The position numbers and the translations under genes are program-made. Shown here one piece after another: positions 34,969 through 42,690 of a stretch of 64,000 nt of DNA. The stretch comes from Gemmatimonadota bacterium. GTDB lineage: Bacteria; Gemmatimonadota; Gemmatimonadetes; Longimicrobiales; Gaopeijiaceae. The DNA is taken from contig SKKN01000022.1 in the NCBI GenBank assembly GCA_007121455.1, positions 1 to 64,000 of the forward strand. Direction: 5' to 3'. The number at the start of each line of letters is the position of its first letter. The stretch's first letter is position 1. Below the pieces are notes generated by a model that did no database searches, was not told the DNA's origin, and saw only the letters and a program-made list of their open reading frames with translations.

Positions 34969-35797
34969 CCCCAAGGACCTCCACCCTCCCCCCTTCGTGG
35001 CCCTGGAGCGCCTCTTCTCGGCTTCCCGGCCCCTGATCGCGATGATCCACCTTCCACCCCTCCCCGGCTCGCCCGGGTGGCGAGGCTCGATGGCCGCGAT
35101 TCTCGATCGGGTCGAAGAGGACGCGAGGTCCTTCGAAGCGGGGGGCCTGGACGGCCTCCTCGTGGAGAACTACGGTGACGCTCCCTTCTTCCCGGGGCCA
35201 GTGCCGCCCGAGACGGTCGCAGCCCTGAGTCTCGCCGTGGATCGCGCCCGCAAGGCCGTCTCTCTGCCGGTCGGGGTGAACGTGCTGCGCAACGATGCGC
35301 GTTCGGCGCTCGCCGTGGCGGCGGTCACGGGCGCGGCGTTCATCCGTGTGAACGTGCATACGGGGACCATGTTCACGGACCAGGGCATGCTCGAAGGAAA
35401 GGCACACGAGACGCTCCGGACGCGACGTGCACTCGGACCCGAGGTCGCGGTCTGCGCCGATGTTCTGGTCAAGCACGCCTCGCCTCCCCCGGGAGTCACG
35501 TCCGAAGAAGTCGCCCGGGACCTCCGGGAGCGCGGAAGGGCGGACGTGCTCATCGTGTCGGGCAGCGGCACGGGGCGAAGCCCCGACCCGGACCGGATCC
35601 GGAGGGTGAAGGCATCCGTGCCGGACGCACCGATCTGGATCGGAAGCGGCCTCGACTCGAACTCGGCCCCGGATCTGCTCCCCCTCGCCGACGGGGCCAT
35701 CGTGGGGAGTGCGCTACAGCGGGACGGGCAAGCCGGGGCCGGCGCGGACCCCGTCCGGATCCGCCGCTTCATGGAAGAGGTGGCACCGCTTCGCTGA
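34955..35797 (+). CDS. BtpA/SgcQ family TIM-barrel protein
   Basis: The 280-residue protein belongs to the BtpA family, named for a factor needed for stable photosystem I in cyanobacteria but widespread in organisms without it, where the role is unknown. It shows the family phrases MIHLPPLPGSP, GLDGLLVENYGDAPF, GVNVLRNDARSAL, FIRVNVHTG and VLIVSGSGTG. No signal peptide. The ATG at 34955 has GAAGGA upstream and lies inside the last codons of dinB, so the two are translated together. Confidence 0.88.
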   Translation: MERCDPKDLHPPPFVALERLFSASRPLIAMIHLPPLPGSPGWRGSMAAILDRVEEDARSFEAGGLDGLLVENYGDAPFFPGPVPPETVAALSLAVDRARKAVSLPVGVNVLRNDARSALAVAAVTGAAFIRVNVHTGTMFTDQGMLEGKAHETLRTRRALGPEVAVCADVLVKHASPPPGVTSEEVARDLRERGRADVLIVSGSGTGRSPDPDRIRRVKASVPDAPIWIGSGLDSNSAPDLLPLADGAIVGSALQRDGQAGAGADPVRIRRFMEEVAPLR

Positions 35798-35816
35798 ACC
35801 GGAGGAGCATCGGCGC

Positions 35817-37568
35817 CTACCGCGGCGGAGCCGCCCCCCCTCCGGTCACCTGACCCGTCTTCCGCTCCCGCTTGAGCCATGGCTTGCGTTCGAAGTACGA
35901 GTCCGCCTCGTCCTTCACCTTGCCGGTAAGCAGGATCAGTGCGATCAGATTCGGGATGATCACGAGCCCGAGCAGGATGTCGCCGATTGTCCACGCCAGG
36001 ATCAGAGGGGCGACCGCCCCCACGAAGTGCATCAGCACGAAGAGAATCTTATAGGGCAGCACCGCCCGTGGCCCGAACAGGTAGAATGCGCATCGGTCCC
36101 CGTAATAGCTCCACGCGATGGCGGTCGAGATCGCGAAGAGGAAGACCGTGAGCAGGACGATGTAGTGGCCCCAGTCGCCAGGGAGACCTCGCCGGAACGC
36201 GAGCATCGTGAGCGGGGCTCCGTTCTGGACCGCGTTCCCGTACAAGCTCGAGTGAGCGGTTCCATCGACCGCGAGGGCTTCTCCCTCACCAGGATGGATC
36301 ATCCCTGTAAAGGGCTCGCTCTGCTCGGCGTCCACGTAGAAGCGTTCGACGGGAACCTCGTGCCATGCGAGCCGCACGGCCCCGACATCCCGATCGACCG
36401 GCACACCCGCCTCGACCGGAATCTGCGCCGGAGGAGACTGGAAGAAGCTGAATCGCCCGTCGTCACGCTCCTGGACGAAGGAAATTGCACCGCCCGTCAG
36501 GTCGATCTCGGTCGGGACCCGGTCATCCCAGGACGAGGTGATGATGATCACGAGTGCAGTCATCGTGCAGATCGCGATCGTGTCGATGAACGGCTCCAGG
36601 AGGCCGACGACTCCCTCGGAGACCGGCTCATCCGTCTTCGCCGCAGCGTGGGCGATCGGCGCGGATCCCTGCCCCGCCTCATTCGAGAAGAGGCCTCGTC
36701 GCACACCCCAGAGCATCGTGAAGAGAAAGGTTCCGACTCCCGCTCCGGCCACTCCTGCCGAGGGGTTGAACGCCTCCTGGAAGATCAATCCGAGGCTCGG
36801 GAGAACCTGATCCCAGTGGAGAAGAAGGATCACCAGGGCGCCGGCCACGTAGACGCCCGCCATCGCTGGCGCGAGGATCCCGGTCACCTTGCCGATCCTG
36901 CTGATTCCGCCGATGATCACGAGCCCGACGATCGTCGCCGTCACGATGCCGGCGATCCACGGGGAGATTCCGAACTCATCACGGAAGACGTCCGCAACCG
37001 TGTTCGCTTGGACTCCGTTGCCGGTGAAGAGCGCGACGGCTGCCAGGAAAACGGCGAAGATCATCGCCATTGGCTTCCACGCCTGCCCGAGTCCCCTCTC
37101 AATGTAGAACATCGGCCCGCCCGCGATCATCCCTTCCCACGGACGACTCGGATCCAGCTCGCGAACGTTTCGATACTTCTGGGCCAGCGTCACCTCGGAG
37201 AATTTGGTCGCCATCCCGAGCACGCCCGTCACCCACATCCAGAAGAGCGCCCCCGGACCTCCCCAGTGGATCGCCAGCGCCACTCCGGCGATGTTTCCGA
37301 TTCCGACAGTCGCGGAGAGGGCGGTGCTCAGCGCCTGGAAGTGCGTGACGTCACCAGGGTCGTCGGCGTCGGAATACTTTCCCGAGACGACAGCGAAGCC
37401 ATGCCCCAGCCTGGTGAACTGGATGAAGCTCAGCCGGAACGTGAAGTAGACCCCCGCCCCCAGGAGGAGGATCACCACGAAGGGGATGGTCTCGTCCCCC
37501 ACCGGTATCCCGGAGGTCCAGACCAAGGACTCAAGCTGGTCGGCGAGCTGACGAATGAAGTCCATCAT
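35817..37568 (-). CDS. sodium:alanine symporter family (AGCS) transporter with extra domain
   Basis: Inner-membrane Na+-driven amino-acid (alanine/glycine type) importer. The 583-residue protein has about ten membrane helices and the family signature GVRRGLFSNEAGQGSAPIAHA (288-308). Between helices, residues about 347-450, there is an insertion of about 100 residues, rich in charged and beta-type sequence (DRVPTEIDLTGGAISFVQER, VRLAWHEVPVERFY), that ordinary AGCS proteins of about 450-490 residues lack. It should be on one side of the membrane as a soluble loop domain. Convergent with the BtpA gene, 19 bases apart. Confidence 0.92.
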   Translation of the reverse strand: MMDFIRQLADQLESLVWTSGIPVGDETIPFVVILLLGAGVYFTFRLSFIQFTRLGHGFAVVSGKYSDADDPGDVTHFQALSTALSATVGIGNIAGVALAIHWGGPGALFWMWVTGVLGMATKFSEVTLAQKYRNVRELDPSRPWEGMIAGGPMFYIERGLGQAWKPMAMIFAVFLAAVALFTGNGVQANTVADVFRDEFGISPWIAGIVTATIVGLVIIGGISRIGKVTGILAPAMAGVYVAGALVILLLHWDQVLPSLGLIFQEAFNPSAGVAGAGVGTFLFTMLWGVRRGLFSNEAGQGSAPIAHAAAKTDEPVSEGVVGLLEPFIDTIAICTMTALVIIITSSWDDRVPTEIDLTGGAISFVQERDDGRFSFFQSPPAQIPVEAGVPVDRDVGAVRLAWHEVPVERFYVDAEQSEPFTGMIHPGEGEALAVDGTAHSSLYGNAVQNGAPLTMLAFRRGLPGDWGHYIVLLTVFLFAISTAIAWSYYGDRCAFYLFGPRAVLPYKILFVLMHFVGAVAPLILAWTIGDILLGLVIIPNLIALILLTGKVKDEADSYFERKPWLKRERKTGQVTGGGAAPPR

Positions 37569-37777
37569 GCCTCGGCTTTAAGGGGCGGTGGAGACGTTCG
37601 ACGCAAGAACGAAACGTGGAAGAATTACAGACTCGGAAGGCTCAGGCAACCCTGACCCCTCCGATCGGAATGAAACCCGGCCCCTCCCGCCACCGTACAA
37701 GACGGAATCCAGGAGCGGGGTACTGGCGGTACAGCGCTTCCCGCAACCTGCTCCACCCACGCCGGACCGAGGCGAGA

Positions 37778-39028
37778 ATGCTCCGACCATTTCCCATCAG
37801 CCACCTTCTCGGGGGTCCGTTCGTCGCGATCCTCCTCTCCCTCATTCCACTTTCCGGGGAAGCACAGGAGCCCGAAGCCGCAGAGCGCCCCGGCCTCGAC
37901 CTGACCGTAGGAGGTGTTGGAATCGCCGTCGGTCACGTCCCACGGGTGACGGGGATCCGCCTGAATTTCAGCGACGAGACGCTGGATCGAGTCAACGGCG
38001 CGAACCTCACCCTCTGGAAACCTTCACCACCCGTAGGCGGAGTGGTGAACGGCTTCGCACTCGGAGTCGTCGGGCCGAACGCGAGCCAGATCCGGGGGGT
38101 CGGCCTGGGATTGGCCGGGGTCCTCGCGGAGGAATCACTGTTCGGGCTTCACGTGGGGGGTCTCGGCGTTGTCTCGGGGGGTTCGGTTCGAGGAGCGGCG
38201 GTCGGAGGACTCGGGGTCGTGGCCCAGAGTGACCTCGACGGAGTCGCAGTCGGAGGGCTGGGCGCCGTTTCGCAGGGCAATGTTCGGGGAGCGCTCCTCG
38301 GTGGGCTCGGAGGTGTCGCCGAAGGCTCGATCGAAGGACTCGCGGCCGGCTTGCTCGGCGTCGTCGCGGAAGGAGGGATTCGCGGAGCGTCCCTCGGCGG
38401 TCTGGCCGTCGTGAGCGAGGGAGACATCGTCGGCTTCTCCGCCGCGGGACTCGGTATCGTCACTGAGGGAGTGATGGAGGGGGCGGCGCTCGCCGGGCTC
38501 GGCGTGGTCTCTTCGGGCCCGACCCGAGGGTTTTCCGGGGCAGGACTCGCGGTAGTCGCCGGCGGGGACATGGAGGGGGTTCACCTGGGAGGCCTCGCAG
38601 TCTCATCACGAGGTGCGATGAAGGGGGTGCAAGCGGGAGGCCTCGCCGTCCTGGCAGAAAGAGGAGTGAGGGGCGCGACCGTGGGGGGCCTCGCCGTCGT
38701 GTCGGGAAGCCATCTGGTCGGGTTCACGGCAGCCCTCGGCACGGTCGAGGCCGCTTCGTCCGTCGCGGGACTTTCCCTCGTCGGGTACAAAACCGCTGCC
38801 TCACGCATGACCGGGATCCACGGGACGGCAGGCTGGGTCGATACTCAGGAACTCAACGGGTTCTCCGCCGCCGCCTACCACAGGATCGAGGGGCGGCAGC
38901 GGGGCCTCACAGTGGGAATCTACAACTCGACCTCGCACCTCCGGGGAATCCAGATCGGTCTGCTGAATCGGGCCGAAAACAACCGCGCCCCGTTTCGGGT
39001 CCTTCCGCTCCTGAACATCAGCCTCTGA
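37778..39028 (+). CDS. exported 16-residue-repeat surface protein (LA_2272-like)
   Basis: The 416-residue protein has a signal peptide (about 1-30) and then an almost uninterrupted series of 16-residue repeats with the form xGGLGVVxxGxxxGxx; twelve in-phase units run from residue 126 to 317, with looser ones before. Such strict spacing predicts a beta-solenoid. The C-terminal part, with GLTVGIYN and GIQIGLLN and the ending FRVLPLLNISL, resembles the leptospiral LA_2272-type surface-repeat proteins. The ATG at 37778 has GAGGCGAGA upstream. Its function is unknown; it is followed by a clear terminator and is a single-gene unit. Confidence 0.8.
   Translation: MLRPFPISHLLGGPFVAILLSLIPLSGEAQEPEAAERPGLDLTVGGVGIAVGHVPRVTGIRLNFSDETLDRVNGANLTLWKPSPPVGGVVNGFALGVVGPNASQIRGVGLGLAGVLAEESLFGLHVGGLGVVSGGSVRGAAVGGLGVVAQSDLDGVAVGGLGAVSQGNVRGALLGGLGGVAEGSIEGLAAGLLGVVAEGGIRGASLGGLAVVSEGDIVGFSAAGLGIVTEGVMEGAALAGLGVVSSGPTRGFSGAGLAVVAGGDMEGVHLGGLAVSSRGAMKGVQAGGLAVLAERGVRGATVGGLAVVSGSHLVGFTAALGTVEAASSVAGLSLVGYKTAASRMTGIHGTAGWVDTQELNGFSAAAYHRIEGRQRGLTVGIYNSTSHLRGIQIGLLNRAENNRAPFRVLPLLNISL
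38153..38728 (+). repeat. twelve degenerate 48-bp coding repeats
   Basis: Each 48-bp unit encodes 16 residues beginning with a variant of VGGLGVV. Unit length is constant over all twelve while codons differ, so the repeats are old and kept by selection on the protein, not recent tandem copies. Confidence 0.85.
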
Positions 39029-39044
39029 TCCGTGGGCGGGTCGG

Positions 39045-39069
39045 AACCCTCCCCGGCTCGGAGGGTTTT
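39045..39069 (+). terminator. intrinsic terminator after the repeat protein gene
   Basis: AACCCTCC (39045-39052), a 7-base loop, GGAGGGTT (39060-39067), continuing into a TTTT run on the plus strand, 17 bases after the stop codon. Confidence 0.75.
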
Positions 39070-39122
39070 GGCCGCAGGTCTCGGCCTATCCAAATGGAAC
39101 CCGCACGGAAGGGGAGCTACGA

Positions 39123-39566
39123 ATGGAAGAGATCACGATCTATCTTGCGGGAGAGATCCACAGCGACTGGAGGGATCAATTCCGTGACGAGCTGGAGCGG
39201 AGGGACGTGCCTGCTGAGCTCGTCGGTCCGCAGGAAGGCCACGCACGGTCGGACGATGTGGGAGAGAACATCCTCGGGCCACAGCCGAATGCACGTTACC
39301 GGGACCTCATGGGAGCTCGGGCCAACACCTTGCGGACCCGGGTCCTGATGTCACGCGCCGACCTGGTCGTCGCCAAGTTCGGAAACGAGTATCGGCAGTG
39401 GAACACGGCGGCTGACGCGGGAGCCGCGGTCGCGTCGGGAATTCCGCTCCTGCTCGTTCGGTCGGAGGACCTGGTCCACGCCCTGAAGGAGTTGGACGCC
39501 CTCGCCACGATGACCGTGGAAACGCTCGAGCAGGCTGCGGAGGCGGTCGCCTACATCTTCGAGTAG
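39123..39566 (+). CDS. ytoQ: YtoQ family protein
   Basis: The 147-residue cytoplasmic protein matches the YtoQ family over its length: IYLAGEIHSDWR at the start, FRDELERR, LVGPQEGHARSDDVGE, then LMSRADLVVAKFGNEYRQWNTAADAG and GIPLLLVR. The fold looks like nucleoside 2-deoxyribosyltransferase-like proteins, with the conserved acidic and Asn residues, but the biochemical role is not established. GGGGAG lies upstream of the ATG. It converges with the desaturase gene. Confidence 0.88.
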   Translation: MEEITIYLAGEIHSDWRDQFRDELERRDVPAELVGPQEGHARSDDVGENILGPQPNARYRDLMGARANTLRTRVLMSRADLVVAKFGNEYRQWNTAADAGAAVASGIPLLLVRSEDLVHALKELDALATMTVETLEQAAEAVAYIFE

Positions 39567-39600
39567 CGTCCAGCTCTCGTCCCGACGTCCACAGCCGCGC

Positions 39601-40851
39601 TCACGCCGGGCCCCCGAGCGGATCCGGCTCCTCGAGGAGCCGATGCGCCACCGCTTCGAGCAGGATCTCCCGCGCGCGCTCCGCGATCTCGTCTATGGAA
39701 GGCGTCTCCTGGTACTTGCTCTCCGCCTTCGCCTTCAACTCTTCGAGGGACGGCAACGAAGGCAGATGGATCTCGTGGAGCTGCTGGGCGAGCTGCTCCC
39801 GCGCCTCCCCGATCCGAACACGAGCGCGGCTTGCTCCCTCCTGTATGTCCTGGCCGGGCGACCAGTTGGACCACGCCTCTCTCGCCTCGTGCGTGATCCG
39901 GTCCAGGGGGAAGCTGTGGGCGAGCTCCTCCGCCACTTTTTCCACCACCTTCCGACCGAGCCGCTGCTCGCCGGAGAGAAGCGCCGCGGGCGGCGCCCTG
40001 AGGTCCCATACGATCCCGACCCACGAGAGGCACCGGAGCACGTAGTAGCTGATGTCGACCTCCCACCAGAAGAAGCCCTGTCTCGTGGAGCTCTGGTAGT
40101 GGTGATGGTTGTTGTGCCAGCCCTCGCCCAACGTGACGAGCGCGAGCCACCAATTGTTCCGCGAGTCGTCACCCGTGACATACCGCCGCTTGCCGACCAC
40201 GTGAGCCACGGAATTGATCGCGAAAACGGCGTGATAGAGGATCACCGTGCTCAGGAAGAACCCCACGAACAGACCGGGGAGACCTGCGACCAGATAGGTG
40301 AAGACGGCCAGCGCGGCTGCCGGAACGTGCGGGAACCGATCGAGCAACCTCAGCTCCGGATACTTCGCGAAATCCTGGATCGTGTCGTAGTCCGCACGAT
40401 TGCTCGACGGACGGAAGATCCATCCGACGTGGGACATCAGGAAGCCATGATGCGCCGGGGAATGGGGATCCTCCGGCGTATCCGAATGCCTGTGGTGAGC
40501 CCGGTGGATCGCCGACCACCAGAGCACGCCTCGCTGGGCGGAGGACTGGCCCAGGAAGGCGAGCACGAACTGAAACACGCGGCTCGTCTTGTACGAGCGA
40601 TGCGAGAAGTACCGGTGGAATCCGGCGGTCAGCGCCCACATTCGGAGCAGATAGAGTCCGATGCACAGGAGCACCGCGGTCGTCGTGAAGCCGGTCCAGA
40701 AGACCCCGAGTGCGGCGACGTGCACGAGGATGAACGGAATTGCGGCGGGATACACGATGTCGTCGTGCGGCTCTTCCTGACCCCGAGGGTCAGAAGCGTC
40801 GGGCCCGGTGGCCCCTTTTCCCGCACGGGCGATGGCTTGCTGACTCAACAT
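39601..40851 (-). CDS. acyl-CoA/acyl-lipid delta-9 fatty-acid desaturase
   Basis: Membrane di-iron enzyme that puts a double bond in fatty acyl chains. The 416-residue protein has four likely membrane helices and the three His boxes HRYFSH (79-84), HRAHHRH (116-122) and EGWHNNHHHY (about 245-254), of the stearoyl-CoA desaturase type. After the catalytic core there is a C-terminal extension of about 120 residues, charged and helical (LEELKAKAESKYQETPSIDE), not needed for the family fold. The ATG has CAGGAGG upstream; it lies 59 bases after infA on the same strand. Confidence 0.92.
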   Translation of the reverse strand: MLSQQAIARAGKGATGPDASDPRGQEEPHDDIVYPAAIPFILVHVAALGVFWTGFTTTAVLLCIGLYLLRMWALTAGFHRYFSHRSYKTSRVFQFVLAFLGQSSAQRGVLWWSAIHRAHHRHSDTPEDPHSPAHHGFLMSHVGWIFRPSSNRADYDTIQDFAKYPELRLLDRFPHVPAAALAVFTYLVAGLPGLFVGFFLSTVILYHAVFAINSVAHVVGKRRYVTGDDSRNNWWLALVTLGEGWHNNHHHYQSSTRQGFFWWEVDISYYVLRCLSWVGIVWDLRAPPAALLSGEQRLGRKVVEKVAEELAHSFPLDRITHEAREAWSNWSPGQDIQEGASRARVRIGEAREQLAQQLHEIHLPSLPSLEELKAKAESKYQETPSIDEIAERAREILLEAVAHRLLEEPDPLGGPA

Positions 40852-40910
40852 GTCCTCCTGAAGGAATCCATCACTGTTCGATGAAAGACGGCTGTGCTCG
40901 AACGGCGAGG

Positions 40911-41126
40911 TTACTTGTACCGATACGTGATCCGCCCTCGCGTCAGATCGTACGGCGACATCTCACACTTCACCCGGTCGCCTTCCAGCACCCGGATGTA
41001 AAACTTCCGCATCTTACCGGACAAGTACGCGAGAATCTTGTGCCCGTTCTCGAGCTCGACCCGGAAATTCGCGTTGGGCAGGACCTCGATGACGGTCCCT
41101 TCCACTTCGATTGCATCATTCGCCAT
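40911..41126 (-). CDS. infA: translation initiation factor IF-1
   Basis: Binds the ribosomal A site during initiation. The 71-residue single OB-fold protein is the standard length and carries [38 protein letters not shown] and [23 protein letters not shown], all canonical. It stands alone rather than in a ribosomal-protein operon. A promoter-like site with an inverted repeat lies upstream. Confidence 0.98.
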   Translation of the reverse strand: MANDAIEVEGTVIEVLPNANFRVELENGHKILAYLSGKMRKFYIRVLEGDRVKCEMSPYDLTRGRITYRYK

Positions 41127-41170
41127 GTTCGCTCAATTCTCCAGCGGTTCCTTTTGTGACTAAGTCCCGT

Positions 41171-41199
41171 AAGTTATCAGTCGCGGAACGCGACGCCAA
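41171..41199 (-). promoter_or_regulatory. infA promoter candidate with inverted repeat in the spacer
   Basis: On the minus strand TTGGCG (41199-41194) and an extended -10 TGATAACTT (TAACTT at 41176-41171) are 17 bases apart. The spacer holds a perfect inverted repeat GTCGCG-TTC-CGCGAC (41194-41180), an operator-like arrangement. Confidence 0.45.
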
Positions 41200-41283
41200 A
41201 CCCAACGTACAACGTACACGGAAGATGTCCGAGAGAGTCCCGTGCTTCCACTGTATCCTCGCCCCTCACGACAGGGAATCTAG

Positions 41284-41556
41284 ATGAAGGCCAACGCCGT
41301 CGCGATCATCCTTGCCGCGAGCCTGGTGTTCATGGGCTTCGTGATCTACCTGACGATTCAACCGGTCCAGGTCGAATGCGAGGTGTGCATGGACTTCGCC
41401 GAAGGCACGGTATGCCGGAGCGGCCGGGGAGCGACCGAGGAGGAAGCGATCAACGCGGGGAGGGAGAGTGCCTGCGGGGGCAACGTGACCGGTATGGCCG
41501 AGTTGATCGCGTGTCGGGGCGCCACTCCGTCCCACGTACAGTGCGTCGGTCCCTGA
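41284..41556 (+). CDS. small membrane-anchored six-cysteine protein
   Basis: Not recognised. The 90-residue protein has one N-terminal hydrophobic helix (about 5-25) and an outward-facing domain with six Cys at 32, 35, 44, 64, 77 and 87, an even number that fits three disulfides. The stretch ATEEEAINAGRESAC is a repeat-free amphipathic helix. The ATG has AGGGA upstream at a good distance. It is divergent from infA across about 157 bases and convergent with psd. Confidence 0.65.
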   Translation: MKANAVAIILAASLVFMGFVIYLTIQPVQVECEVCMDFAEGTVCRSGRGATEEEAINAGRESACGGNVTGMAELIACRGATPSHVQCVGP

Positions 41557-41596
41557 CTCGATCCGGTCCCGAAGCGGTACCGTCACCCTTCGTCCC

Positions 41597-42604
41597 CTAA
41601 TCCCTCCCGCACGGGCTCTCTACCTCCTCCACCGGGGTGCCGAGCGCGTCACCGAGTCGAATCTCTCTCCCTGGACGGAGGTCGAGCGCAGGCGCAAAGG
41701 GTCCCTTCTCGAAGAGAAGGACGACGGTGGACCCGAGATGGAACGCCATCAGCTCCGCCCCACGCCCTACAGGGTGCCAGGGCTCGTACGTGCGCGTCTC
41801 GGGCTTGCCGGCTCCCCCTCGCTTGCCGGCTCCCCCTCGGTTCGTGACGGACGGCACAGGCCCCCTTCCACGGTTCCATTCCGGGTCGAAGGGGGCCGAG
41901 ATCCGTCCGACGTTGAACGCTCCCACCGCGACGACGGCTACCCGCCCGAGGGCGCTTTCGAGGTAGCACACGATCCGCTCGTTCCGGGGGAAGAGGTCCT
42001 CGACGAGCTGGACGGCCGCCTGATTGACGGGAAACAGCCTTCCCGGCACGTGACGGGCTTTCGCGACGCCTCCGGCGAGGGGAGCGTGAACGCGGTGGTA
42101 GTGGCGAGGGCTCAGGTACAAGGTGATGAAGGTGCCATCGGTGAATCGCCGTCCTTCCTCCGGATCGTCGAGGAGCTCGGAGATCGAGTACCCGCGCCCC
42201 TTTGCCTGCAGGGCAGTTCCTCCCTCCACCACTCCCACCTCACCGACGATCCCGTCCACGGGGCTCCCGGGGACGGAGGGATCCGACGGCCATTTACGGA
42301 GCCCCGGTCGCAGCCGGCGCACGAAAAACTCGCTCAGGGATCCGTACTGGTCCGGCGGCAGCTCCGCCTCCCGGAGATCTGCGCGCGTGAGGCGGGCGAA
42401 GGAGCGGAAGAGAGGCGTCCTCATCCATCGAGGGACGGGGAGATCCGCCGCACGGCCCAACGCCCGACTCAGGAGGCCCTGCGGGAGAGCGCTCAGAACG
42501 GCGAGGGTCAGCCGCCACCCGGCGGACGGCGGCCTGGAGGCGGGATCAGGCGGAGTGCGATCGAGCGGCGGCGCGGCGGGCTCAGGACCCGGCTCGGAGG
42601 TCAC
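41597..42604 (-). CDS. psd: phosphatidylserine decarboxylase proenzyme
   Basis: Makes phosphatidylethanolamine at the inner membrane. The 335-residue proenzyme has VDGIVGEVG, TLYLSPRHYHRVHAP, the GRLFPVN segment, and the self-cleavage site LGST followed by VVLLFEKG; the Ser of LGST becomes the pyruvoyl group. A long Arg/Gly-rich loop (GGAGKRGGAGK) shortly before the site comes from a DNA tandem repeat. The GTG at 42604 is used, with GAGGAGATGAG upstream. Confidence 0.94.
   Translation of the reverse strand: MTSEPGPEPAAPPLDRTPPDPASRPPSAGWRLTLAVLSALPQGLLSRALGRAADLPVPRWMRTPLFRSFARLTRADLREAELPPDQYGSLSEFFVRRLRPGLRKWPSDPSVPGSPVDGIVGEVGVVEGGTALQAKGRGYSISELLDDPEEGRRFTDGTFITLYLSPRHYHRVHAPLAGGVAKARHVPGRLFPVNQAAVQLVEDLFPRNERIVCYLESALGRVAVVAVGAFNVGRISAPFDPEWNRGRGPVPSVTNRGGAGKRGGAGKPETRTYEPWHPVGRGAELMAFHLGSTVVLLFEKGPFAPALDLRPGREIRLGDALGTPVEEVESPCGRD
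41803..41838. repeat. two perfect 18-bp tandem copies inside psd
   Basis: The unit GCTTGCCGGCTCCCCCTC occurs at 41803-41820 and 41821-41838 without change. It encodes a duplicated six-residue Gly/Lys segment in the decarboxylase and looks like a recent in-frame slippage event. Confidence 0.85.
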
Positions 42605-42690
42605 CTCATCTCCTCGCCGCCTCTGACCGTACCGCCCCTCCGAGGAAGGTGACGTTCACGGAAGGAGCGCCATCGCGAGCCCCGAGACCG

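Noticed and set aside
35709-37655. Plus-strand frame of 648 codons opposite the AGCS transporter
   Set aside because: Highly charged antisense product of a membrane protein gene; the AGCS signature on the minus strand is clear.
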